NCBI GenBank assembly: GCA_002914805.1
Contig: JXTB01000089.1
Location: 647,496-711,495, forward strand
DNA: 64,000 nucleotides
Direction of reading: 5' to 3'
Source: Parasponia andersonii
Lineage: Eukaryota; Streptophyta; Magnoliopsida; Rosales; Cannabaceae
This document shows, one piece after another, positions 48,937 through 58,836 of the stretch (position 1 is its first letter; every line of letters starts with the position of its first letter). The translations under genes and the position numbers were made by a program. The notes beneath the pieces are model-generated. The model was not told the DNA's origin and made no database searches. It worked only from the letters and a program-made list of their open reading frames with translations.

Positions 48937-49101
48937 CAGACTTGGCAATTCGGGCAGGCCCGGCCCTATCCCTAGAGCCGGGCTGGGCCTAAGTTTCGCA
49001 GCCCGCCTCGTTTTTTTTTTTTTTTAGGCCCAGATTCGTCATGACCCGTAAATTGAAAAAAATAAAAGGTAAAGAGCCCAGAACTCGTCTGGGCCCTTTG
49101 T

Positions 49102-49145
49102 TCCAACGGTAACAAATCCAACGGTAACAAATGTTACCGTTGAAT
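49102..49145. repeat. subterminal motif cluster of hAT 2
   Basis: TCCAACGGTAACAAA occurs at 49102 and 49117 and is followed at once by the inverted copy TGTTACCGTTGAA (49133). Clusters of short motifs near the ends of hAT elements are commonly transposase-binding sites; that role here is inferred. Confidence 0.6.
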
Positions 49146-49420
49146 TTATATCAATTTTTTTTTTTTAGTTTAAAGTATTTTTTTAAATTAAAAAAAAAAT
49201 TTTCTTATACTATAAATACCTTACACTCTCCACTCTTTTTTCACACTTACAATTTTCAAATACTCTCTTTTTTTCTCATTCTTTCTCTCTAAATCTCTAA
49301 TTATATTCTCAATTTTATTTTTTTTCTCTCTCATCTAACTACTATTTACTAATTATTAGTAATTATATTTTATAGTCTCCAAAGTCCAAACACTCCACGA
49401 CTCATAATGCTTAATTGAAG

Positions 49421-49994
49421 GTACGATTTAATTTATTTATCATAATTATCTTTTTAATTTATTTAATTTGTAGTATATTTAGTTGTTTACTATATTACTA
49501 GTATAATAGTTAGTAGTTTGTAGTTACTAGTTAAGTAGGTAGTAACTTAGTAGTTCTACAAGACTTTGTTTTTAATTTTAATTCAATTGTAATTTTTTAC
49601 AATTAAGATAATAATTCATTAGTTTGTAGTTTGTAGAAAATTTATTAGAATATTATATTTTAAATTTCAATGAATTTTTAATTTTTTGTAGTTTACAATT
49701 AAGTTAGTAGTAGAAAATTTATTAAATATATTTTCAATTAATTTGTAATTTATAGTTATTTACAATAAAGTTAGTAGAAACTAGAAAGTTTATTATAATA
49801 TTAAATTTTTAATTTCAATTAATTTGTAGTAGTTTACAATTAAGTTAGTAGAAGTATATTAGAATATTATATTTTAAATTTCAATTTATTTGTAATTTGT
49901 TGTTGTTTATAATTAAGTTGGTAGAATATCTATATATGTAATTTTGATTTATTTATAGTTGTGTATAATTTTAATATCTATATTTTTAATATAG
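49421..49994 (+). other. candidate intron in the 5' leader of the hAT 2 transposase gene
   Basis: A donor-like AATTGAAG|GTACG and an acceptor-like TTTAATATAG|GATATGG stand just before the first ATG (49998). The interval is very AT-rich and has no coding potential, as expected of a plant leader intron. It also contains several degraded copies of an AATTTGTAGTTTACAATTAAG phrase. Confidence 0.4.
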
Positions 49995-49997
49995 GAT

Positions 49998-52128
49998 ATG
50001 GATATGTCAAAAAATATCCTTATTGATTTAGAATTGGATGACGACCAAATTCGCATAACTGAAAAGGGTGACCAAGTCTCCGAAATATAAACTAATCCAA
50101 ATGCTAGCGGAAATTGTTCACAATTTCAAGATAGTTGTTTGCCGAGTGCAAGCACGACCTCCAAACATGCAAAGACAACTTTCAATGTATGAGACCATTT
50201 CGATCCAGAATTCAAAGATGAGGCTGATGATAAGAAGACAAAAATGGCAAGATGTAAATATTGTAAGAAATTATTAACTGCTAAACCATCTAGCGGGACC
50301 GCTCATTTGAATAGAAATAGTGATACATGTGTCAAAAAATACAAAAAAGACAAAGAGCCTACTCAATCAACTCTTCAACTCAACAAAAATGGTTCGGTAA
50401 GTTCTTGGAACTATGATCCTTTAGTAGCTAGGGAATCTCTAGCACGTTTAATTGCTATAAAAGATTTACCATTAGGTTTTGGTGATTACAATAGCTATGA
50501 AGATCATATTAGAAGATCTTATTATCCAAACTTTAAAAGAATTTCTAGAAATACCACTAAGAGTGATTTGATTAAAGTTTATGAAAATATGCGTAAAGAT
50601 TTAATATCTGAATTAACTTTATTAAACTTTTGTATTGCATTGACATCTGATATTTAGGGTACTAATTCTAAACAAGATTATTTAAGTGTAGTTGCACATT
50701 ATTTAGATTCTAGATGGATAATGCCAAAAAGAATAATTGGTTTTCGAGTCGTTGATAATAAACATACTGCTGAAATTATTAGAGATAGAATTTTAAATGT
50801 TGTTGAAGAATATGGTATAACGAATCGCATTATCTCTATCACTTTAGATAATGCTACCGAAAATACAAAGGCCATAAAATTACTTAGCAATTTGATAAGT
50901 TCAAACACTCGAGGATTCTTACTGCATCAACGTTGTACATGTCACATCAGAAACCTTATCGTCAAATCAGGTATGGATATTATAAGTGTAGATATTGAAA
51001 ATATTCGATCTACTATTGCTTATATTCATGCTTCTAATCCACGCATTGCTGAATTTAAAAGATATTGCATAGCTCAAAGATTAAAACCAAGAAAATTCCA
51101 AGTTGACATGCCTATAAGATGAAATTCCACTTATTTAATGTTGAAAAATGCATTACCATATAAAATTCCAATTACTATGTTTTACAATTCAAAAATAGGT
51201 TCATTAGTATTGAAAGATGAAGATTGGTTCATTTGTAAAAAATTTGTACAATTTTTAGACGTTTTTCATGAAGCTAATGTTGCATTATCTGGTATTTATT
51301 ATCCTACTTCTGCAATTATTTTACGTCATATTTTTTTTTATTGCTGAAATATTTTATAAGGCAAGATGTGACCCTATATTTGAACTAATTATAACACGTA
51401 TGCAAGAGGTATTTTTAAAATATTAGTTTCCAATTCCTTTATTATATTCATTTGCTTTTATTTTAGATCCTAAGGGTAAATTAAATGGTCTTTCTAATTT
51501 AATTAGCTACATTTCTACATATTTTGAGATAGACTATACTACTGAATATACAAATGCTCGTAACAAATTTTTTGAAGTGTATAGTATATATGAAGCTAAG
51601 TTTGATAGTTATCAATAACAACACACTCCTCCGTAAGAAACTGAAGAACAGTCAAAAAATAAGTCTTTTTGGAGCATGGTAGGTTCTCGTCCTCAAGGGT
51701 GTGGTCGTGGCTCATCATCAACATCATCAAGTTCAAGTCAACTACTACCACCAATAAATCCACAACAATTCTCTAATCTTACTTAATATATTGAGCTAGA
51801 CTCTGATATCGACCTCAATGATGAGAACTTCAAAGTTTTGGAATGGTAGCATAAGCATCAACCAAGATTCCCAGTGCTTTCACAATTAGCCTGTGATATT
51901 TTAACAATTCCGGTGTCCACGATTTCTTCAGAGTCTGCTTTTAGTACGACTAAGATGATAGTAGATGAGCGGAGGACTTCGTTGGCTCTTGAAATGGTTG
52001 AGGTGTTAGCATGTGTTAAAGATTGGGAAAAAGCGGCAAAGCGAAATCAAGATATTGTTCGTATTTGTAATGAAAAATTGGTCAAAAATTTTAATAACTT
52101 GTACATGAATGATGATAATGAGTCATAA
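49998..52128 (+). pseudogene. hAT transposase relic (element 2)
   Basis: From the ATG at 49998: an N-terminal segment, a BED zinc finger with CKYCKKLL...GTAHLNRNSDTC (50253-50333), the central domain with VVAHYLDSRWIMPKRI (about 50689-50736), the catalytic region ISITLDNATENTKAIKLL (about 50830-50883), HQRCTCHIRNLIVKSGM, a long helical insertion, and the C-terminal dimerisation domain from QLACDILTIPVSTISSESAF (about 51883) to 52128. Stops at about 50086, 50188, 50656, 51120, 51423, 51616, 51784 and 51848 and a frameshift at a T run near 51330 inactivate it. Many of these stops replace TGG or CAA codons. Belongs to the plant SLEEPER-like hAT group by block pattern. Confidence 0.9.
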
Positions 52129-52584
52129 ATTCATAAAGTCATAATTAATGATATACTAGTTTTTTCAAGTAATAATTTGAATTGTAATAAATGATCATCA
52201 ATAAAATCAAATTTCAATATTTCAAATTTATTTGTTTCATTATTTTTCTTAATATCCTATTTAATTATTATTAATTTTGTAACAATAGAAAACATATGTA
52301 ATTTATGTTGTTAACTTTTTTAAATGAAAATTCAAATAAAAAGTTTAAATTTAACATGCTAAAAGAAGTTGTTAAAAAAAATCAAATAATAGCCAAAAAA
52401 AAAAAACAGGCCGAGTACGGGTCGGCCCGGCCCGGTTTTGACCTGTCAAAAAGCCCGATTGGCCAACGGACCCGGGCCAAGCCGGCCCGCATTTTTGGAC
52501 GGGCCGGCCCGATCACCCCCTAAAGCCCGTGATGGGTGGGTCGGGCCAGGCCGGCCCACCCATTTTACCACCTCTAATTGTATC

Positions 52585-53774
52585 CAACTTCATTGATGAA
52601 AATTTCAAGCAGATAAACTATGATTCTTGAAACAAACAAAAAAAAAAAAACCTCTAATACTGGGATTGCTCTTTTAAAAGATTTGATGACGAGTTTCTTT
52701 GTAACGGGTCCATATTAGTGGATGTCTATTATTACAAATCTGACTAAACCCACGTAGAAAGTGAGATAAAAGGACCGTATAAAGATTGAAATTTATCTTT
52801 GCACAAGAGAATGGAATATTAAAAGAAAACAAAATAAAATAGAAAAGAAAATTCTACCATAGAGAAATCCTTAGGAGAATTCCCTCCTAGGCAGAGTAGT
52901 ATCCATGTGAGATCAGAGTTACAATGAGAAAAGAAACTTTCAGAGAAAAATAGGCTTTTAATTAAAAAGAAAAACATAATTCCAACTTTTTCTTATTTAG
53001 CTGTTAGGAATATGGTTTACGAACTTTAATTATTAATATTTATTTAACTTATTACTAATTATCTTTTTCACCTGTTTAAAAGCAAAAGAAAATTAATTAA
53101 AATAATGGGAAAAAAATCTTACCCGAGCTTAAAATTATTGACAAAAAAAGTAGGGAAATTAGAGTGGATGTTTAGTTTGGACAATTGATTTTAACAAGTG
53201 TATGTTTTCTTTAACATTAAATTATATGCTCGTTCAATGGATGTCTAATAAATAATTTAACTTAGCATATCAACTCATATTACCCATACGTACATAGAAT
53301 CAACATTTTTGTAATGAGAATGGTATATTTGATTAGATTACATTTTGCAAATTAAGTCTTTTAGCTTGGTAGATATCTTTTTAGTTACAATAGATTTGTT
53401 TATAAGTTAAATATATCTAATTCTGAAACTGATGTATTGTAGTAGTAGAATTGGTATGTATGAAAATATACTGAGTACATAATAAATAGACGTATTAAGA
53501 GAAAAAACAAATGTATTACTCTAGGGTAATTTTTTTATTAATGGTCGTATAATTTACTTTCAAAAATTTCACGAACTCATAAATAATAGAAAATAGTTTA
53601 AAAACCTCTTAACTAATGAATGGATATTAATTTATAGGAAATTATGGATTTCTATTAATTATGTTGGTGATAATTAATATCACAATAGTGATTAGTGGTA
53701 TATATCAAAATATAGCAAGTACAAAAATAATTATACCAGGAAAAAAATGTAGTATTTAAGGTTATTTTTTAATA
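52585..53774. other. AT-rich spacer, nothing recognised
   Basis: No ORF, repeat or RNA gene is supported between hAT 2 and the foldback element. Confidence 0.45.
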
Positions 53775-54990
53775 GTACGAGGACTTAAATTTAATTGGGA
53801 TTCGTATAAAATCTAGGCCCAAAAGTCTAAAAAATTGAAAATTCATAGACTAAATATTTTGTAAAATTATGGTTTATTTAGGAAAGTATCATTTTTAAAT
53901 ATTTATTTCAAAGAATATGCATTTAAATATGATATATATATATATACACCATTTTTTTGGGTCAAAATTGGTATCTTTTTATATGTACCCGAAGTAACTA
54001 GTCCGGTTACTTAGTGTAACTAGTTAAGTAACCTGAAACAACTAATCTAATTACTTTAAGCAGCTTCGAATCACATCTAATCTAATTACTTTAAGCAGCT
54101 TCGAATCACATCTGTTGGCAAAAAAATAGTTTTTTTTTTCTAAATATTTTTAAAAGTGTTATCTTTAAATATATCATGATTTTTTAAAAATAAAATAAAT
54201 AAAATAAAATCGTGCATTTTTTCAATTTTTGTTTGAAATTTAATCATATAAAATCAAAATTTCTCCTTAATATTCGACTATTTGACTAAGAAGGAGAAAA
54301 TGATATGAGTAGGACTAACTTGGGCTAAAATTACCTTTTGTATATTTTTTCAACAATGATATTTTTAGGAATGTCAAGGATATCTTGACCTATAGTCAAG
54401 AAACTTCTTGACTATAAAAAGCTATTATTTATATTTCTTGGAGTTTTTAAGATCATGAAGCTCTTGACTATAGGTCAAGATATCTTTGACAGTTCTAAAA
54501 ATACCATTTTTGAAAACTATACAAAAACGCCATTTCGGCCCAAGTTAATCCAACCCACGTTCTTTTCTCGCTAAGAGGCCCTTACTCATTCGTGTCTAAA
54601 TTCCTAAGAGGAAATTTGATTTCTATGGTAATGTTTTAAAAATTTGTAAAACCCAGATTTTTAACTCGAATTAGTTATAAAACCACTTCTAAAAATATTT
54701 ATAAAAAGCTAGTTTTAACTAACTGATGAGGTGCTTGAGGGTATAATTGGTCAAGTTACTTAACATAATCTCAAATAACTCTTGATTATATCCATTAACT
54801 GAATTGATTACCTCAAATACCTTTAAAAGTACCACATTTAGAAAATAATATTTTTCTAAATATTCCTAAAGAGTGGTATGTTTCTAAATAAACCCGGGAT
54901 TTCTCAAGAGTTTCAATCTATCCGGGCCTTTAAAATTTTTTAGACCATGGGCCTGGATTTTCGTTAAAAGCCCTATCGCTAACATTACAC
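53775..54990. mobile_element. large foldback element with arms of about 500-600 bp
   Basis: The two halves are imperfect reverse complements around a centre near 54435. The best-kept part pairs GTCAAGGATATCTTGACC (54377) with GGTCAAGATATCTTTGAC (54474). Going outward, AACTTGGGCTAAAAT (54319) pairs with the complement of TTTCGGCCCAAGTTA (54533), TCAAAATTTCTCC with its counterpart near 54612, and AATCTAGGCCCAAAAGTCTA (53810) with TAGACCATGGGCCTGGATT (54941). No ORF or TIR class was recognised. A 35-bp tandem duplication at 54042-54111 lies in the left arm. Confidence 0.72.
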
Positions 54991-55310
54991 TTCAATGTAA
55001 GCCCACGTAAAGTTTTTGTTGTATTTGTGTTAGTGGGCCTTTCCTTTCAAGGCCTAGGACTGTGTAGGTGGTCGTTCACTTCATGGTTCATGAGTCGAGT
55101 GACTAACATTATGCTACTACCGCTGTTCCACATTGCAAAATCTTTCCACTAGAAAACAAAAAATAAAGCAAACAAAAACGCAAACTGTCTTTTTTTCCTT
55201 CCCTATGAACTATGTGAGTGGTTGTCCATTGACAAAATTTTGGACATGTATAGACAAGGACATTTGATCAATTTATGGTTTCTATACTTTTAACCCCCAA
55301 ACAAACCCGC
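54991..55310. other. spacer, nothing recognised
   Basis: Ordinary AT-rich sequence between the foldback element and the purine tract. Confidence 0.4.
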
Positions 55311-55532
55311 AACAAAAAAAATGAAGGGAAGGTAAAAAAAAGGAACAAAGTAAACAAAAAGAAAAAACAAGAAATAAATGGGAAAAAAAAAAAAAAGGGG
55401 CCAAAAAAACAAAAAAAAAGAATTTAAGAAAAAGAAGAACAAAAAAGGAAAAAACGGAAAACTTAAAAAAAAACAAGAACAAAAAAGGAAGAACAAAAAA
55501 AAAGAAAAAAGGGGCAAAGGGGCCAAAAAAAC
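55311..55532. repeat. homopurine-rich tract, about 220 bp
   Basis: The plus strand is nearly all A and G with a few C and T (for example AAAAAAAAAAAAGGGGCC near 55385 and 55503). The complementary strand reads as long Phe/Leu-rich frames that are artefacts of this composition. Confidence 0.9.
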
Positions 55533-57113
55533 CAATGGGTTTTTTTTTTTTCGATAATTAACATGATTTATTGTTAGTTACATATTTAAACTATTATATG
55601 GCAAAATAAGACAAACTATAGTACGATCAATAGGGATGTAATAATTACCGTAGAACTAATTAGGTATTATTTCAACCTTTGTTGTGTTTTAACCGCTCTT
55701 TTGGTACGTCGAATTAGATTAGGATAGACAAAATTATTAATTTAGATTGGATTAGAATGGATTGAACTATTTAGTATTACGACCTGTATAATGTAATTCA
55801 GAATTACAAGCCTATTTATATAACAAAATAATTTAATAAATAAATAAGATTAATTTATTATTCATAAGGGTAATCTAATTTTTCAATAAGATAAATAAAT
55901 AAATTTACATATTATAATAAGTAAAAATAAGATTTTTATCTAAATAAAATAGTATATATTTTTTTTCATAAAACTGGGAGTATAATACTGTTGAATTGAA
56001 AATAAAACTTTTTATTTTTAAGAGAAGAGTACAAAAAAAAAAGACAATATAGAAAGCAAAAAGAAAAGAAAAGAAAAAAAATAGAAAGAAAAAAAACAAA
56101 AGAGAGCACAAGAGCTTATTTAAAATAAAAGTTCAATCTTTTTTTATAGTCCAGCTGCCTAAACAGGGCTAATTGTACTATAGCAAGTCATAACTGTGCT
56201 GTGAATAGACGAGAAATCATTAAAGTTGCAAAATTATTGTGTTGTTGAAAAGTCACACCTGATTGTCTGCCAAATTGTTCGTACTTTTGCTGTGAGACAC
56301 TACTTGATAAACGTAGTTTATATTTCCGTTATTAATTTCACAGGCTTTTATGCTTTTTTTTTTGTTTTGGTTTCTTTATATCAATATTTATAGTTATTCA
56401 CACGTTCACACTAGATTTCTAAAAGGAAGAGAATTTAAAATTTAGGCCAAAATGAGACTCAATAATTTTAAGTACTAATTATATCCATCGAGTAATATTA
56501 ATCCAATAATTTTTCGAACTAATTATCTTGGAGTATATTGAGGTAAAGTCAAACGGCCGAACATTAGGTTTTTGGGGGTAAAGCAGACATCGAATGTACA
56601 TACTCAAGGGCCAATACGAGCTGGTTTTTGTACGTTTTGTTAAACACTCGAATAATTATGTGCTCTTGTATGTAAACCTGTCTTTCTAGCTACGACCACA
56701 GGTTCCTAATATTATAAAAGGAGCGCGAAACAGGAAACAAAATTTTACTTGTACAAATGGAAGCCTATTATGAGATTATTAATCGTACCCTACTTTAGCG
56801 GAAAGAGAAGAAACAGATTATAAAAGAACACCTTTCAGGCAATTAATACAGCTTTATATAAAATTGGCTCATTTTGTCAAAACATGAAAGGCTTGTACTT
56901 ATTAAACTAGTAAATGTTCATTTCTTGAATCAAATGTATATTCCATCAAACTACGAATTTAAATACATAAAAGTTTATAATATATGGACGATTTTCGGAA
57001 TAATCTTAAAAATTGCAAGGTGCATTAGAAACTGAAGCAGCTAGCATAAGTAGTCCCTGAGGCAACACAAGAGATCATACTCAATTGGGCGTCAACTTTG
57101 ACATTGACTACCT
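55533..57113. other. AT-rich spacer downstream of the sulfate transporter relic
   Basis: No ORF with a domain was recognised. Poly-A and mixed purine stretches occur at 56030-56105. Any 3' untranslated region of the adjacent relic would lie just left of 57114. Confidence 0.45.
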
Positions 57114-57853
57114 CTATGTAAAACTTGCATCTATAGCCTCTTCAACAGTCAAGTAGACTCGTCCTTCTATTTTGTTTAGTCTTAGCTTGTGAATTACGTG
57201 CCACCTAGAATTGGCTATGGCTAACTGAAAAAGACAGATGGAGACAATAATAGGTAATAAAATAAAATATATTTTCCAAAAAGAAGAAACAATTAAGGAT
57301 GAGTTGAGCTAGTAACTGTCGTGTCTGTGGCAACATCACAACCTTTCATTTTTATGAGGCCCACACAAATGAATAGCTGTGATTGTTCAAACACATCGAC
57401 TAAAGCACAACTTTGTTAGAGACTATAGAAAATATATACCCAAAACTATATTAATACTATCTTACCTCAACCCCATTAGATTATAGATGGTTATGTAATT
57501 CCTCTAATGTTGCAATTCCTGTTGTGTCAATACTCATTAAGCCTGCAATTAGACAGAGAAATCAAAATACCAGTTTTTTTGTCCACTTGGAATTTTAAAA
57601 ATGTTAAAGTTATCTGGTAAATATTTGATTCCACAAGAAAGGAAGGAATCCAAGTCAGTCTTTTTCTTTTCTTTTCTTTTTTTTTTTTTTTGTTTTCCCG
57701 TATGATTCTCAGTACCCTTTGTAAGACCTCAAAGGTGTGGCTCAACTTCACGTAAAAGACTTACTGGACGTGTCAAGAATTACAAACTTGATACTAGCAC
57801 TCCTCTTTGTGTCTTCTTCGACATCTTCTTCTTTGGTCACCAATCTCATAATC
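57114..57853 (-). pseudogene. SULTR: sulfate transporter (SULTR), last three exons, STAS domain, truncated
   Basis: Three short exons on the minus strand have canonical borders. Exon A, 57853-57765, enters inside an AG|G arginine codon, contains ASIKFVILDTSS and ends TCCA|GTAAGT. Exon B, 57542-57466, runs from TTGCAG|GC, encodes LMSIDTTGIATLEELHNHL, then TAA, SNGVE, and ends GAG|GTAAG. Exon C, 57224-57114, follows CTTTTTCAG and encodes LAIANSRWHVIHKLRL and GRVYLTVEEAIDASFT before TAG. Phases 1 and 0 join cleanly, and the sequence matches the C-terminal STAS domain of plant plasma-membrane or plastid sulfate transporters. The in-frame TAA in exon B and a few missing residues in exon C indicate a pseudogene. 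The transmembrane exons are absent; the next upstream intron meets the Tat element at about 58.1 kb. Confidence 0.85.
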
Positions 57854-58159
57854 CTTAATAAAATTTTTTTTATGTAATTAATTAACCAATATAGAAATTA
57901 AAAATTGATTACACGCATGTTATTTAGCTGTGTGCAACCTTTAAATCTGTACGTGATTAGCCGGTTTATTGTTTATTCTTCGTTTATTGTTATTCTCCTA
58001 AAGATTCGGGTTTAATCCCTATATAAGATGTAGTTTCAACCATAATATATCATGCTTCATCGTTAGCATTGAGAAAATTAATACAGTACAATAACATGTA
58101 TGATATGCTGATTCTTGTGCGGTCTAAAATCCTATGTCAGGTCGCATGAATAAGATTAA

Positions 58160-58293
58160 GTGCGACCTCATCCGAAAGGATTGCATGCGACCTCCACCGC
58201 ATAAGTTACGTGCGACCTCCTCTGAATAGGTTATGTGCGATCTCTACCGCAGGAGTTACGTGCGACCTCCTCCAAATAGATTATATGCGACCC
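58160..58293. repeat. 25-bp array with 50-bp higher-order pattern in the LTR
   Basis: Units start at 58160, 58185, 58210, 58235, 58260 and 58285, exactly 25 bases apart, each with RTGCGACCTC (one GATCTC). Alternate units share their second halves (CCGCATAAGTTAC and CCGCAGGAGTTAC against CTGAATAGGTTAT and CCAAATAGATTAT), so a 50-bp dimer was duplicated. It lies about 190 bp upstream of the TATA box. Confidence 0.93.
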
Positions 58294-58480
58294 GAAAGAA
58301 AAGGAGACGTCTCTGCTTCGTCAAACAGGTAACCTACAAGGAAAGAGAAACAAAAGTTTCTCTTTCAAGTTTGTCCAGTTACCTGTTTTAAGTGATTACC
58401 CAGTTATATTGTTACTCAAATTGTATTACCCAATTGTACAGTTATCCATTTTCACAATTGGGAACATTGAGCTACCTTCA

Positions 58481-58491
58481 TCTATATAATA
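58481..58491 (+). promoter_or_regulatory. TATA box of the LTR promoter
   Basis: TCTATATAATA sits between the upstream 25-bp array and the transcribed part of the LTR. It is the best TATA match in the LTR, about 290 bases before the LTR end. Confidence 0.65.
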
Positions 58492-58776
58492 GGAGTTCAA
58501 TGTTTCGGTGAGAGGATAGAGGACTTTTTCTGATTTGAGAGGCTGAGGAATTCTTGAGAGTGTTTTCTTCTTCTTTCCAGACAACACATTGTAATTTTGA
58601 GTTCTTGTAATTCTCCAGAAAATAGTGAAAAACAGTGGACGTAAGCTCATCTTTTTCGGGGTTGAACCACTATAAAATCTTTGCCTCTTTATTTGCTTTG
58701 ATTAATAACCCTTTTCACACAAGCCACATCTCGTAATTTTTTCTAAATTTATTGTTGACAAAACCTCCATCAACAA

Positions 58777-58794
58777 TTGGCGCTAGAAGGAGGG
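58777..58794 (+). other. primer-binding site of the second Tat element
   Basis: TTGGCGCTAGAAGGAGGG follows the LTR end by one base. Sites beginning TTGGCGC are typical of Tat and Athila elements. The tRNA was not identified. Confidence 0.8.
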
Positions 58795-58836
58795 CTATTC
58801 CGACAAAACAGTTTGTCAAATTTCACTTTTTTAATA

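Larger units (their letters stand above)
48937..52576 (+). mobile_element. hAT transposon 2, 3640 bp
   Basis: The left end is CAGACTTGGCAATTCGGGC; the right end, reverse complemented, is TAGAGGTGGTAAAATGGGT. Both run into GC-rich GGCCCGGCCC-type subterminal repeats. The flanks ATTGTCTC (48929-48936) and ATTGTATC (52577-52584) agree at seven of eight positions, the 8-bp duplication expected for hAT. A single plus-strand transposase relic lies inside. The element is dead as a source of protein but has well-kept ends. Confidence 0.93.
58097..58775 (+). repeat. 5' LTR of the second Tat element
   Basis: The right end ...CCATCAACA immediately precedes the primer-binding site. A TATA box is at 58481, a 25-bp array at 58160-58293, and a TTTGCTTTGATTAATAA signal-like region near 58696. 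The start is provisional. Confidence 0.65.

Noticed and set aside
55282..55535. Two Phe/Leu-rich minus-strand ORFs resembling membrane proteins
   Set aside because: They are the complement of a homopurine tract; hydrophobicity is a composition artefact.
55905..56111. Phe-rich minus-strand ORF of 68 codons
   Set aside because: Complement of an A-rich stretch with no conserved features.
58160..58293. Regular short repeats considered as a CRISPR-like array
   Set aside because: Units are directly adjacent without unique spacers, and the context is a plant LTR.
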